Assembly (NCBI RefSeq): GCF_014701195.1
Contig: NZ_AP018712.1
Location: 2,188,501-2,252,500, forward strand
DNA: 64,000 nucleotides
Direction: 5' to 3'
DNA from: Tepiditoga spiralis
GTDB taxonomy: Bacteria; Thermotogota; Thermotogae; Petrotogales; Petrotogaceae
The notes under the pieces are model-generated. The model was not told where the DNA came from. It saw only the letters and a program-made list of their open reading frames with translations, and did no database searches. How positions within the stretch are numbered: position 1 is the first letter of the stretch; each line of letters begins with the position of its first letter. A program made the position numbers and the translations under genes. Shown here piece after piece: positions 1 through 9,119 of this stretch.

Positions 1-500
1 CTACCAAGAGATATAACTGCTATTTCTGTTGTACCTCCCCCAATATCTACAATCATATTTCCTGAAGGTTCTTCAACATTTAATCCTGCTCCTATTGCTG
101 TTGCCATAGCTTCTTCTATTAAATATACTTTTCCTGCTCCACCATCAAGTGCTGCTTCTCTAAGAGCTTGTCTTTCAACTTCAGTTGCTTCAGTTGGAAT
201 ACCAACAACAACTAATGGTTTTAATATACTAAAGCCACCGACTGCATTTTTTATAAAGTATTTTAACATTGCAAGAGCTATATCATAATCAGCAATAACA
301 CCATCTTTTAAAGGTCTTATCGCTATTATATTTGATGGTGTTTTACCTATCATTTTTTTTGCTTCTATTCCAACACTTAAAGCTTCCCCTTTGTCTCTTT
401 CTATAGCTATTACTGATGGTTCATTTATTATTATTCCTTTTCCTTTTGAATAAACAAGTGTATTTGCAGTTCCCAAATCAATCCCAAGATATGTCCTCAT
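1..500 (-). CDS. mreB: Rod shape-determining protein MreB (5' part only)
   Basis: The gene runs off the left edge; the N-terminal 166 codons are visible. The protein opens with [17 protein letters not shown], the phosphate-1 loop of the actin/Hsp70 fold, and near the cut end has [17 protein letters not shown], the phosphate-2 loop. Between them lie an [12 protein letters not shown] stretch and a [19 protein letters not shown] segment characteristic of MreB. The family forms membrane-associated actin-like filaments that guide elongasome peptidoglycan synthesis. The ATG at 498-500 has a GGAGG-type ribosome site just upstream. It is divergent from the polyamine operon. MreB rather than DnaK is favoured by the short N-terminus; the C-terminal half is unseen. 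Confidence 0.93.
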   Translation of the reverse strand, partial: MRTYLGIDLGTANTLVYSKGKGIIINEPSVIAIERDKGEALSVGIEAKKMIGKTPSNIIAIRPLKDGVIADYDIALAMLKYFIKNAVGGFSILKPLVVVGIPTEATEVERQALREAALDGGAGKVYLIEEAMATAIGAGLNVEEPSGNMIVDIGGGTTEIAVISLG

Positions 501-590
501 AAATTTCCTCCTTAAGAATAAATATCAATTATAGTATATCACACCTAATGCCATTTGAAAATATAGAAACAAAAATTTAATTTTTTTTTA

Positions 591-647
591 TTGACATGTA
601 TAATATAAAAGTATATAATATTAAACGTATTGTTTAATATTATATAC
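591..647 (+). promoter_or_regulatory. Consensus sigma-70 promoter overlapped by a 16-bp perfect inverted repeat (probable operator)
   Basis: TTGACA (591-596), a 17-base spacer and TATAAT (614-619) match the housekeeping consensus exactly. The -10 box lies in the left arm of a perfect inverted repeat, GTATATAATATTAAAC (611-626) and its complement (632-647), separated by five bases. The expected transcription start falls inside the repeat, so a dimeric repressor bound here would block initiation. The first gene downstream encodes an XRE-cupin regulator, so autoregulation is the simplest reading. The repeat could also form a 5'-UTR hairpin. Confidence 0.85.
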
Positions 648-673
648 TAAAGCTTTTTATAGGGGGCTTTTTC

Positions 674-1210
674 GTGAAAATTGGTAAGAAATTAAAAAGT
701 TTAAGAATTATGAAAAACATGACACAAGAAGAATTAGCTGTTAGATCAGATTTAACAAGAGGTTTTATATCTCAATTAGAAAGAGATTTAACTTCTCCTA
801 CATTAGAAAATTTAGATATGATTCTTCATGCACTCGGAACTGATTTAAAAGAATTTTTTTCAAAATTTGATTCAGTTGAGAAAATTGTATATAAAAAAGA
901 AGATAGAATACCAATTTATGATACTCCAAAAGGGGTAAAAGAAGAGTTATTAATGACAGCAACTGACCCTAAAAAAATAGAACCTTCATTTTTATATTTG
1001 AAACCTATGAGTAAAACAAAGGAAGAAAATTATCATGAAGGAATTGAATTTGGTTATGTAATTGAAGGGAATATTATGCTTTACTTAGATGGAATTTCTT
1101 ACAAAGTAAAAGAAGAAGAATCTTTCTTTTTTACATCTAATAAAAAACATTTTATAAAAAACACATCTAAAAAAAACTGTGCAAAAGTTTTGTGGATAGA
1201 AATTTTTTAA
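674..1210 (+). CDS. XRE-family regulator with cupin sensor domain, probable polyamine operon regulator
   Basis: This 178-residue protein has an N-terminal helix-turn-helix (about residues 6-62; MTQEELAVRSDLTRGFISQLE) and a C-terminal cupin (about 105-178; HEGIEFGYVIEGNIMLYLDG). The layout is that of PuuR-like regulators, which bind DNA through the HTH and sense a small molecule in the cupin. The start is GTG at 674, with AGGGGGC about seven bases upstream. It is the first gene of an operon with speD (13 bases away) and speE, so control by spermidine or a precursor is inferred from position. The palindrome over its promoter is the likely operator. The ligand cannot be read from sequence. Confidence 0.88.
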   Translation: MKIGKKLKSLRIMKNMTQEELAVRSDLTRGFISQLERDLTSPTLENLDMILHALGTDLKEFFSKFDSVEKIVYKKEDRIPIYDTPKGVKEELLMTATDPKKIEPSFLYLKPMSKTKEENYHEGIEFGYVIEGNIMLYLDGISYKVKEEESFFFTSNKKHFIKNTSKKNCAKVLWIEIF

Positions 1211-1223
1211 GAGGGGGTAAAAA

Positions 1224-1622
1224 ATGGCAATATCTCTTGGAAAACATTTAATTGCAGAATTTTTTGAATGCAATAAAGACATTTTAGACAATGTCGAAAA
1301 AATAGAATATCATATGAAAAAAGCAACAATAGAAACAGGAGCTACTATAGTAACTTCAACGTTTCATCGTTTTTTACCTCATGGAGTTAGCGGTGCTGTT
1401 ATTGTTTCAGAATCACATTTAGCAATTCATACTTGGCCTGAATATGGATATGCTTCTATTGATTTATATACCTGTGGTGATCATGTTGATCCATGGAAAG
1501 CATTCGAATATTTAAAAGAAGCTTTTTCATCATCAAGAACACAAGTTTCAGAACATTTTAGAGGACTTTATAGTGAAATTGGAATAGCGGAAAATTCTCC
1601 GCATAAAGTGGAGGTGAAATAA
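1224..1622 (+). CDS. speD: S-adenosylmethionine decarboxylase proenzyme
   Basis: This 132-residue pyruvoyl enzyme makes decarboxylated SAM, the aminopropyl donor for spermidine. It is the short prokaryotic class known from Thermotoga. The self-cleavage site is Glu63-Ser64 in VSESHLAIHTWPE, and Ser64 would become the pyruvoyl group. His69 and Cys84 sit five and twenty residues further on, the same spacing as the Ser63/His68/Cys83 processing and catalytic residues recalled for the T. maritima enzyme. AGAGGGGG precedes the ATG. Its stop overlaps the speE start by one base (TAATG), indicating translational coupling. Confidence 0.97.
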   Translation: MAISLGKHLIAEFFECNKDILDNVEKIEYHMKKATIETGATIVTSTFHRFLPHGVSGAVIVSESHLAIHTWPEYGYASIDLYTCGDHVDPWKAFEYLKEAFSSSRTQVSEHFRGLYSEIGIAENSPHKVEVK

Positions 1623-2473
1623 TGAATCATTTAAGATTTGAAGAATACAATATAGGAAATAATTCTGGAATTTTTTTTACAATAGATAAATTTTTATATT
1701 CAACGCAAAGCAAATATCAAAGGATAGATGTATTTGAAACACCTGAATTTGGAAGAGTTTTTACACTTGATGGACTTACTATGACAAGGGAATCAGATGA
1801 ATTTATATATCATGAAATGATAACTCATGTTCCTATGTTTATACATCCTAATCCTAAGAATGTATTGATAATAGGTGGAGGAGATGGAGGAACTTCAAGA
1901 GAGGTTTTAAAACATCCATCAGTAGAGAATGTTATTATGTGTGAAATAGACTCAGATGTTGTAAACGTTGCTAAAGAATTTTTACCTACAACTTCTTGTG
2001 AATTTGATAATCCAAAATTAAAGATTATTTGTGAAGATGGATCTAAGTTGATAAAAAAATATAAAGATTATTTTGATGTGATAATAATTGATTCAACAGA
2101 TCCAACTGAAGGTCAAGGTGGTCTTTTATTTACTGAAGAATTTTATAAAGATTGTTATGAAGCTATGACAGAAAATGGTGTTTTTTCTGCTGAAACCGAA
2201 GATCCGTTCCTTCATAAAAAATGGTTGAAATTAGCTTACAATAGAATTTCTAATGTTTTTAATGTATCGAATTTATATATGGGATATGTTCCACAATATC
2301 CACCAGGCACTTGGACTTGGACCTTTGCATCAAAAGGATTAGATCCAATAAAAGATTTTAATCCAGAAAAGATTAAAGCTTTTGAATCAGAATTAAAGTA
2401 TTATAATGAAAGTATTCATATTGCTTCGTTTGCATTACCTAATTTTGTAAAAGAATTAATAAATATTAAATAA
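1622..2473 (+). CDS. speE: Spermidine synthase (polyamine aminopropyltransferase)
   Basis: This 283-residue Rossmann-fold enzyme transfers the aminopropyl group of decarboxylated SAM to a diamine or polyamine. Visible landmarks are the N-terminal beta domain (FETPEFGRVFTLDGL), the nucleotide-binding GGGDGG (85-90), the acidic EID (108-110) that ends strand 2, and the catalytic loop DSTDPTEGQ. Length and order are standard for the family. It is coupled to speD by a one-base overlap and followed by a strong hairpin terminator. Specificity for putrescine versus agmatine or longer amines, which varies in thermophiles, cannot be decided from sequence. Confidence 0.96.
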   Translation: MNHLRFEEYNIGNNSGIFFTIDKFLYSTQSKYQRIDVFETPEFGRVFTLDGLTMTRESDEFIYHEMITHVPMFIHPNPKNVLIIGGGDGGTSREVLKHPSVENVIMCEIDSDVVNVAKEFLPTTSCEFDNPKLKIICEDGSKLIKKYKDYFDVIIIDSTDPTEGQGGLLFTEEFYKDCYEAMTENGVFSAETEDPFLHKKWLKLAYNRISNVFNVSNLYMGYVPQYPPGTWTWTFASKGLDPIKDFNPEKIKAFESELKYYNESIHIASFALPNFVKELINIK

Positions 2474-2512
2474 AAAAATATCAATGGTTAAATAACCATT
2501 GATATTTCTTAT
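2474..2512. terminator. Bidirectional intrinsic terminator between speE and the Rpn gene
   Basis: A perfect 15-bp stem, AAATATCAATGGTTA with its complement, starts three bases after the speE stop. It is flanked by A-runs on the left and T-rich sequence on the right, so it can end transcription from speE (plus) and from the convergent Rpn-family gene (minus). Confidence 0.85.
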
Positions 2513-2524
2513 TATTTGTTTAAT

Positions 2525-3472
2525 TTAACTATCAGTGTTTTTTAATTTTTTAATTATTTCTTCAGTTAGTCCTGTTTTTTCAGCTATTGTCTTTATATCT
2601 AAAATATCTAATAAACTTTTAGCTATTTCCATTTTACCTTGTTCGATCCCCTGTTCGATCCCTTGTTCAATACCTTGTTCAATACCTTGTTCAATACCTT
2701 GTTCAATACCTTGTTCAATACCTTGTTCGATTCCCTGTTCAATTCCCTTAGATAAACCTTTTTTAAAACCTTTATTTTCAGCTGTTTTTATTGCAGCTTC
2801 TTCATCACGAAGCCACTTTAATCTTGCTTCATAGCTTTCTCGTTCTTCATAATTTAATGACATTTCATCCAATAATTCTACAGCTTTTTTTATACTTTCT
2901 ACTTCTTCTAATTCTTTTGGTAATTTATCTTTTTCATATATATCAGCTTTTTTTAGAAAGTTTACCCATCTATCCAACATGGTACTCATTTTTTCATCGT
3001 ACTTTTCTAGCTCAATAAAATGTATTTCTAAATGATCAATGAATTCTTTTTTGCTTTCCATATTTACTATTTTGTATACATTATGATAATTTTCCTCTTC
3101 TAAACATTTGAAGTTTAATATGTTTATACTAATAGTTTTTTTCAAATTATCATAGTTTATTCCTGCAAAAAGTTGTCCTGAATAGACTCTTGACCAGTAA
3201 TACAGTGCTCTTTTATCATAATATTCTTGATCTATTATCTGCATTTCTACATTGTACCAATGTCCCTTTTGATCTACTGCTTTTATATCTAATATTGAAA
3301 GTTTATCATTTTTAAAGTTTTTTTCATTGTATGGATTTTTTATTTCTATGTCCTTTACTTTATCTTCTTCTGATACTATTGAATTTATTAAGTCTATTAA
3401 TAATTGTTTATTTGATTCCGTACCAAATAACTTTTTGAATGCAAAATCTACTCTTGGGTTTATTCTACACAT
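2525..3472 (-). CDS. Rpn-family recombination-promoting nuclease / PD-(D/E)XK transposase-like protein
   Basis: This 315-residue protein starts with INPRVDFAFKKLFG, a hallmark of the Rpn (YhgA-like) family, related to transposase_31 proteins. The PD-(D/E)XK core is visible as Asp62 in LSILDIKA and Glu76-Met-Gln78 in YNVEMQI. The C-terminus carries nine consecutive GIEQ tetrapeptides and then a short helical tail; such low-complexity repeats recur in this family. Known members cut DNA and promote RecA-independent recombination. A strong AGGAGG-like site precedes the ATG. It is a probable solitary mobile or recombination gene, convergent with speE. Confidence 0.87.
   Translation of the reverse strand: MCRINPRVDFAFKKLFGTESNKQLLIDLINSIVSEEDKVKDIEIKNPYNEKNFKNDKLSILDIKAVDQKGHWYNVEMQIIDQEYYDKRALYYWSRVYSGQLFAGINYDNLKKTISINILNFKCLEEENYHNVYKIVNMESKKEFIDHLEIHFIELEKYDEKMSTMLDRWVNFLKKADIYEKDKLPKELEEVESIKKAVELLDEMSLNYEERESYEARLKWLRDEEAAIKTAENKGFKKGLSKGIEQGIEQGIEQGIEQGIEQGIEQGIEQGIEQGIEQGKMEIAKSLLDILDIKTIAEKTGLTEEIIKKLKNTDS
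2638..2747 (-). repeat. 12-bp tandem repeat encoding (GIEQ)9
   Basis: Nine tandem copies of a 12-bp unit lie inside the Rpn-family gene. The five central copies are identical at the DNA level; the outer ones differ at synonymous positions. The unit is a multiple of three, so copy-number change keeps the frame and alters only the length of the GIEQ linker. Uniform centre and diverged edges suggest recent slippage expansion. Confidence 0.92.
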
Positions 3473-3503
3473 GATTCTTTCCTCCTCTCTATACTTCCTT
3501 ATA

Positions 3504-4196
3504 TCACAACAAAATTATTTCATAAATTTTTTCTTGCGTTTTATTAGCTATATAAACTTTATTAAACTTATTTTCTAATACATAAAAATAATAATAATTT
3601 TTACTTTTAAAAACTTTTAAAACTTCTTCTGGTATAGTATAAGTTTCATCTTCATATTTTATGCAGGCTGTTTTTCCAGTTATTATTAAATTATTTTCTC
3701 CTTTTATTAATTCATTTTTTTTATCTTTAATTAAAGTTTCTAGAATTTCAAAAATATTATTTAATTTTTCTTCTGTAGGAATAATTATAAAATTTAATAC
3801 CTTTTTTTTAGAAAAAGCTTTATATTCAAGACCTCTATATTCATAAGATGGATAAGCAATTATAGAAAAATTACTATTTTCAAAAATGAAATATCTTGAA
3901 TCAAAAGTTTTTATTTCGCCATTTCCATATTTTGTAGAAATATTGTATATATTAATTTTATTAGTTAAATTTATTTCTATACTAGTATTCTTAAATTTAT
4001 ATGGATAATATTTTACTGTTGTATAACCGCTATCTCTTAGTTGAACATATGGATAATGTATTTTATTTTTTAAATGAAGTTCATATCTTTGCCAAGCAAA
4101 AAATGATAAAAGATATATCACTGCCATTATTCCAAGTATACTAAGAAAATTTTTTATAGTGTTTTCTTTTTCTTCTTTTGAGATCACATTAAACAC
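3504..4196 (-). CDS. Unknown single-pass membrane protein
   Basis: I do not recognise this 230-residue protein. It has a short cytoplasmic head, one hydrophobic segment at about residues 18-35 (LSILGIMAVIYLLSFFAW), and then a polar region rich in Tyr, Asn and Lys that would lie outside the membrane. There are no recognisable catalytic motifs and no cysteine cluster. The start is a GTG that overlaps the end of nadE by eight bases, so it is translationally coupled as the last gene of the pel-rbgA-nadE operon. Function is unknown. Confidence 0.7.
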   Translation of the reverse strand: MFNVISKEEKENTIKNFLSILGIMAVIYLLSFFAWQRYELHLKNKIHYPYVQLRDSGYTTVKYYPYKFKNTSIEINLTNKINIYNISTKYGNGEIKTFDSRYFIFENSNFSIIAYPSYEYRGLEYKAFSKKKVLNFIIIPTEEKLNNIFEILETLIKDKKNELIKGENNLIITGKTACIKYEDETYTIPEEVLKVFKSKNYYYFYVLENKFNKVYIANKTQEKIYEIILL

Positions 4197-5925
4197 CTTC
4201 TTTCCATACTTTATATCCGTTTGTTATAGGCATTCTTCTATCTTTCCCAAAACTTCTTTCCGTTAGTTTTATTCCAGGTGCAGCTTGCCTTCTTTTATAT
4301 TCATTTAAATCTACTAATCTAATTACAAATTTAACTAAATTTTTATCATAATTATCTTCAACTATTTCATCAAAAGACATTTCTCTATCTATATATCTAA
4401 AAAGTATTGCATCGAGTGTATCATAATCTGGTAAAGAATCTTGATCTTTTTGATCTGGACGTAATTCAGCAGAAGGAGCCTTTGTAAATATGTTTTTTGG
4501 TATGATTTCTGATTTATGTAATTCATTATATTTTTCAGCAACTTTGTATACTTCCGTTTTATATAAGTCCTTTATTGGAGAAAAACCACCAGCCATATCT
4601 CCATAAAGAGTAGAATATCCAACTGCAGATTCACTTTTATTTCCAGTTGCTAAAACCATATAACCAAATTTATTTGAAAATGCCATATTTATAACGCCTC
4701 TAATTCTTGCCTGTATGTTTTCTTCTGTTGTGTTAAATTCTGTTCCTTCAAAATCTTTATTTAACTTTTCCATGAATGAATCAAAAATATCCTTTATAGG
4801 TACTATTGTTGTCTTTATTCCAAGATTTTCTGCAAGTGCTTTTGAATCATCTATACTTCCTTCAGAAGAATATTGAGATGGCATCATTATACCAAAAACA
4901 TTATCTTTTCCAAGTGCATCAACGGCTATTGATGCAACTATTGCGGAATCCATCCCACCACTTAATCCTAGAACTACTTTTGAAAAACCATTCTTTTTAA
5001 CATAATCTTTTATTCCACATTTTATAGCCATGTACATTTGTGTATAAATATCTGGAAGATTTTCATTTTTTTGATCTAATTTTTCTTTTTTGCATACTTC
5101 ATGATTTATACTTTTTATTTTAATATTATTGTAAACACTATTATTATAATGTTTCCTCTTTCCTTCTCTTAAATTTGCTCTTGTTGTTTCATAAGGATCT
5201 ACATCATAATATAGAATAGTTTCTTCAAACAAAGGTGCTTGTTGCATTATTTCTCCATAAGGATTTAATATAGCACTTCCTCCATCAAAAACAACCTCAT
5301 CTTGTCCACCTATGAGATTACAGTAAGCAATCCAACAAGAAAGTTCAGATGCTCTGGTTTTTAACATTTCCAACTTTGAACTCTGTTTCCCTTTAAAAAA
5401 TGGTGATGCAGAAAGATTTAATATTATATTTGCACCATTTTGTGCAAGAGCTAAAGCAGGGCCATTTGGAACCCATATATCTTCACAAATAGTAATTCCA
5501 ATTTTTATATCATTAAATTCAATCATTGTAGGTGTATTCCCTGCAATAAAATATCTCTTTTCATCAAAAACTGAATAGTTTGGTAAAAACATCTTTTTGT
5601 ATTTAGATATTAATTGACCATTGTATACAATAAAAGCTGAATTATATGTTTCTACATCCCAATCTACTGCTCCAAATGCAATTAAAATATTTTTATTTTT
5701 TGAATATTCAATTATTTTATTTATATAGAGTTTAGATTTTTTTAAATATTGAGTTTTTAAAATTAAATCTTCTGGAGGATATCCATTTAAGGTTAATTCT
5801 GGAAAAATTATTATATCTGATTTATTGTTATGTGCTTCTTCAATAGAAGTTATAATTTTTTTGTAATTTTCTTCATAATTTCCAACGATTTGATTTATTT
5901 GAGAAATTGCAATTCTTACTCTCAT
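4189..5925 (-). CDS. nadE: Glutamine-dependent NAD+ synthetase
   Basis: This 578-residue two-domain enzyme converts nicotinate adenine dinucleotide to NAD+ using glutamine nitrogen. The N-terminal nitrilase-type glutaminase has the Glu43, Lys111 (KMFLPNY) and Cys147 (ICEDIW) triad. The C-terminal synthetase has the PP-loop SGGMDS at 322-327 and a GDMAGGFSPIKDLYKTEVY segment. Both domains are complete, so ammonia channelling is expected. It overlaps the upstream phospholipase-like gene by one base (TAATG) and the downstream membrane gene by eight. Confidence 0.96.
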   Translation of the reverse strand: MRVRIAISQINQIVGNYEENYKKIITSIEEAHNNKSDIIIFPELTLNGYPPEDLILKTQYLKKSKLYINKIIEYSKNKNILIAFGAVDWDVETYNSAFIVYNGQLISKYKKMFLPNYSVFDEKRYFIAGNTPTMIEFNDIKIGITICEDIWVPNGPALALAQNGANIILNLSASPFFKGKQSSKLEMLKTRASELSCWIAYCNLIGGQDEVVFDGGSAILNPYGEIMQQAPLFEETILYYDVDPYETTRANLREGKRKHYNNSVYNNIKIKSINHEVCKKEKLDQKNENLPDIYTQMYMAIKCGIKDYVKKNGFSKVVLGLSGGMDSAIVASIAVDALGKDNVFGIMMPSQYSSEGSIDDSKALAENLGIKTTIVPIKDIFDSFMEKLNKDFEGTEFNTTEENIQARIRGVINMAFSNKFGYMVLATGNKSESAVGYSTLYGDMAGGFSPIKDLYKTEVYKVAEKYNELHKSEIIPKNIFTKAPSAELRPDQKDQDSLPDYDTLDAILFRYIDREMSFDEIVEDNYDKNLVKFVIRLVDLNEYKRRQAAPGIKLTERSFGKDRRMPITNGYKVWKEGV

Positions 5926-6827
5926 TATTCACCTCTAAACATATTTTGAAATTTTTTATTTATTTTTTCTGAAATTATTCTATTTTTAATTATTAAAATA
6001 TATTCATCATTTTTTGCTCTTGCTCTATAAGTATAATTATAACTTCCAATTATTAATGTTTTTGAATCTATTACTATAATTTTTGCATGTATATCATTTC
6101 TTTTTTTTAACTCAATTCCTTTCATATATTTAATAGAAGATAAATATTTTTCATTCCAATCATCATATAATATTTTTATTTTTATATTTTTTGATGAAAT
6201 CTTTTCTAATTCTTTTAGTAAAAAAGGATCCGTAAATGAAAAAGTAAAAATATTTATAGATTTTTTTGCTGTGTTTAATTCTTTAATAATTTTTTTATAG
6301 ATTGTTTCTGATGGGGAGGTTATAAATTCTACATTTCCAAATTCTTTTGAATTTATTTTTTTATCAATTTTTTCTTTTTTTATTCCATATAAACCTCTTT
6401 TAAAATTATTTAATTCTAAATTGAATAAATTAACTATTTTTATATCTTTAGTATAAATAAAAACATTGAAATCATTTTTAAGACCACTTTCAGTAAAATT
6501 TCCAGTCCCAAATAATATACTCTTATTGTCAAATATCATAAATTTTTCATGTAAATAGCCATCTTTATTTTTATCTAGAATTATCATAGGAGAATTATTT
6601 AAAGTACTTTCAGCATATATCGTATAGTTTTTATCTTTTAATTTTGATAAAATTTCTTTATTTATAGTTAAAGTAACTACCTCTATGTTATTTGAAGAAT
6701 CAATTTTATTTTTAACAAAATCTTGTAATATTTCTCCAGAGTAAAAAATTTGAGTATAAGAATTTATGGCAATTAATAGAAAAAAAACATTAAACTTTAA
6801 TTTCTTCATATTCATCAGGTATTTCAT
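5925..6827 (-). CDS. Secreted or membrane-anchored phospholipase D-like protein
   Basis: This 300-residue protein of the PLD superfamily has two HKD-type motifs: HEKFMIFDNKSILFGTGNF in the first half and HAKIIVIDSKTLIIGSYNYT in the second, the normal pair for one active site. The N-terminus (MKKLKFNVFFLLIAINSYTQ from Met7) looks like a signal peptide or anchor. Met1, Met5 and Met7 are all possible starts and none has a good ribosome site; Met7 (6809) gives the neatest signal sequence. The start lies inside the end of rbgA, so coupled translation is likely. Substrate could be phospholipid or nucleic acid (Nuc-like). Confidence 0.83.
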   Translation of the reverse strand: MKYLMNMKKLKFNVFFLLIAINSYTQIFYSGEILQDFVKNKIDSSNNIEVVTLTINKEILSKLKDKNYTIYAESTLNNSPMIILDKNKDGYLHEKFMIFDNKSILFGTGNFTESGLKNDFNVFIYTKDIKIVNLFNLELNNFKRGLYGIKKEKIDKKINSKEFGNVEFITSPSETIYKKIIKELNTAKKSINIFTFSFTDPFLLKELEKISSKNIKIKILYDDWNEKYLSSIKYMKGIELKKRNDIHAKIIVIDSKTLIIGSYNYTYRARAKNDEYILIIKNRIISEKINKKFQNMFRGE

Positions 6828-7617
6828 AAGTTATTCTTCCCAATTTTCCATCTGAAATTTCTTTAAGCCATGTTTTTAATCCTCTTTGATAATCTCCAAT
6901 TCCACCTTTTTTTAAAAAATTTCTTTTTTTTGCAAAATTTTCAATAAACTCATAAGCATTTTCAAGTTTACTTCCATTCTCAACAGAATTTTCTAAAATT
7001 TTTGGATTATTTTCTTTTAGATAATCAAAAGCAAAGAAAGCTGCATCATCTGCTTCATCATCTTCTGCCTTTAAACAACCAGCTAAAATTAATTTATATG
7101 CTATTGATTTATTGTATAGTTCAGGAAATAATATACCTGGAGTATCCATTATTTTTGTTTTTGAATCTACATTTATCCATTGAACTCCACGTGTTATTCC
7201 TGGAGTATTACCAACAGAAGTTGTTTTTTTACCCTTTAAACTATTTATAAATGTTGATTTACCAACATTTGGAGCACCAACCACAAGAGCTCTACGTTCA
7301 TTAAATTTTTCTGGAATTTCATTAGCAATATTTTTTTTCAAAAAATTTTTTATGTTTATGCTTTTTAAACTTACAGTTTTCACTATGTATCCTTTATTTT
7401 CATAAATTTTAATCCATTTTTTTGTTTTTTCAATTTCACATATATCGTATTTATTAAAAATTATAATTTTTTTCTTATCTCTAAATAAACTAGCATATTC
7501 ATAAGCTCTACTTGAATATGGTATTCTTGAATCTACTAATTCAATTACTGCACTAACTGCTTTTATGTTATCTTTTATTGCTCTTTTTGTTTTAGCTATA
7601 TGACCTGGGTACCACAT
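6790..7617 (-). CDS. rbgA: Ribosome biogenesis GTPase RbgA/YlqF
   Basis: This 275-residue circularly permuted GTPase helps mature the 50S ribosomal subunit. The permuted order is clear: WYPGHIAKTKRAI at the N-terminus, then G4 (NKYD), then G1 (GAPNVGKST), G2 (a T in GNTPGITRG) and G3 (DTPG). The C-terminal helical domain contacts rRNA in known members. It starts in a one-base TAATG overlap with pelG, which places a ribosome-assembly factor inside an exopolysaccharide operon. Confidence 0.95.
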   Translation of the reverse strand: MWYPGHIAKTKRAIKDNIKAVSAVIELVDSRIPYSSRAYEYASLFRDKKKIIIFNKYDICEIEKTKKWIKIYENKGYIVKTVSLKSINIKNFLKKNIANEIPEKFNERRALVVGAPNVGKSTFINSLKGKKTTSVGNTPGITRGVQWINVDSKTKIMDTPGILFPELYNKSIAYKLILAGCLKAEDDEADDAAFFAFDYLKENNPKILENSVENGSKLENAYEFIENFAKKRNFLKKGGIGDYQRGLKTWLKEISDGKLGRITYEIPDEYEEIKV

Positions 7618-9119
7618 TATTTTTCCTCCACATATTTTTTTATGTCTTCATATTCGACGACATATCCTTTTGGCATAGATGTTTTTTGCCTATTAAATTC
7701 AATTTGTATAATCTTATCTAATTTTTTTAACAATAAATTATAACCTAAATAAGTTCCAACTAAGAATGCAATAGTGTAACCATATCCCATACCATTTATT
7801 CCATAAATATTTAAAATTATTGGTGTACTTATTAAATTTATTAAAAATGTCATAAAATGTAAATAAATTACTTCTTTTCTAAAATCAAAGTATAAAAGTA
7901 ATAAGGTTATCATTAAGTATACACCATTTAAAAATGCGCCAACAACTGCAATTCTTAATATAAGGCTTGAAATAGTAACCATTCCCATTATATCAAGTAT
8001 TTCATTTATCAAAAATAATATAACAGTTATAATTAATTGAAATTTTATAACCATTGAAATATTTGATTTCATTTCTGTAATCATATCTTTTTTGGCATAT
8101 TCAATTTCTGTATAAGAGCCACCTTCTATTATTGTATTATAAAAAGTTTTATATTTTTTATAAAAATAAGTTTCTAAAACTAAAACAAACATAGCCATAG
8201 TTGGAATTGTACTAAAATAAGCTACAAACATTGGTGAGTCATAAATAAAAGAAAGTCTAAAGCCTTGTATATTTTTAAAACCTCTTCCATAGTTTGAATA
8301 CCAAGTCATTAAATCATCAATCCAAAGAGCAAAATAGTAAAAAGTTCCAATTAATAAGTTTGTCCAATACTTTTTAAATCCATTAAACCAAGTGAAATCA
8401 AAGTTAAAAGAAAAGCCAAAATTGTTTCCAATTATATAAAGCATATAAGATGATCCAGCAGATATTCCAAGTCCATATCCAAATATACTACCTGAATATC
8501 CATAATTATATCCAAATATAAATGCAAATATTAAACTTGAAAATCCTGAAATAGCAAAACCTATCAAATACTTACCATAATCATCTGTTGAAACAGCTGA
8601 AACAGCCGAAATCCATAATGTACACAGAGAAACAAGCAAGTATATAAATGAAAGTTTAAAGTCTAAAGGTGAATTTGGATTGAATATAAAAAATATAATT
8701 GCTAAAAAAGAAGCTATTATATTGGTAAAAAATATAATATTTAAAGTATCAGAAAATATATTATCATATTTTTTTAAATAAATATTATCTGATATGACTC
8801 TTGAAATAACCATTAATACTCCACCAGTAATTAATGTTGAAAAAACGAAGCTATAAACTAATGCAACACTAAAATAATCATTGATTATTTTTTCAAAAGC
8901 ATTTGTTTTTATAAGTGAAATTCCAAAAAAATTAGATATATTAGCTATAATTTTAAATGCACTCAAAAAAAAGTTTTTAGATAATAATAAATAAAGTGTA
9001 AAAGATGTAATTATCCAAGGACCAGCAGAAATTATAGTTGAATATGTAAAGGCAAGTATATTTCCTGATATACTTTCATTTTGCATCATTCTATTTAACT
9101 TAAAGCCTATTCCTGCCAT
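7617..9119 (-). CDS. pelG: Pel exopolysaccharide transporter PelG
   Basis: This 500-residue inner-membrane protein of the MOP flippase-related PelG family has about 12 hydrophobic segments. The N-terminus MAGIGFKLNRMM followed by SGNILAFTYSTIISAGPWI is diagnostic. PelG forms the membrane channel that exports Pel polysaccharide made by PelF, with PelD and PelE as regulatory partners. It overlaps pelF by 13 bases. Length matches the family. Its presence with pelD and pelF makes the assignment firm. Confidence 0.95.
   Translation of the reverse strand: MAGIGFKLNRMMQNESISGNILAFTYSTIISAGPWIITSFTLYLLLSKNFFLSAFKIIANISNFFGISLIKTNAFEKIINDYFSVALVYSFVFSTLITGGVLMVISRVISDNIYLKKYDNIFSDTLNIIFFTNIIASFLAIIFFIFNPNSPLDFKLSFIYLLVSLCTLWISAVSAVSTDDYGKYLIGFAISGFSSLIFAFIFGYNYGYSGSIFGYGLGISAGSSYMLYIIGNNFGFSFNFDFTWFNGFKKYWTNLLIGTFYYFALWIDDLMTWYSNYGRGFKNIQGFRLSFIYDSPMFVAYFSTIPTMAMFVLVLETYFYKKYKTFYNTIIEGGSYTEIEYAKKDMITEMKSNISMVIKFQLIITVILFLINEILDIMGMVTISSLILRIAVVGAFLNGVYLMITLLLLYFDFRKEVIYLHFMTFLINLISTPIILNIYGINGMGYGYTIAFLVGTYLGYNLLLKKLDKIIQIEFNRQKTSMPKGYVVEYEDIKKYVEEK

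Noticed and set aside
2535-2834. Plus-strand frame with repeated CSIP
   Set aside because: It is the antisense of the GIEQ repeats in the Rpn-family gene.
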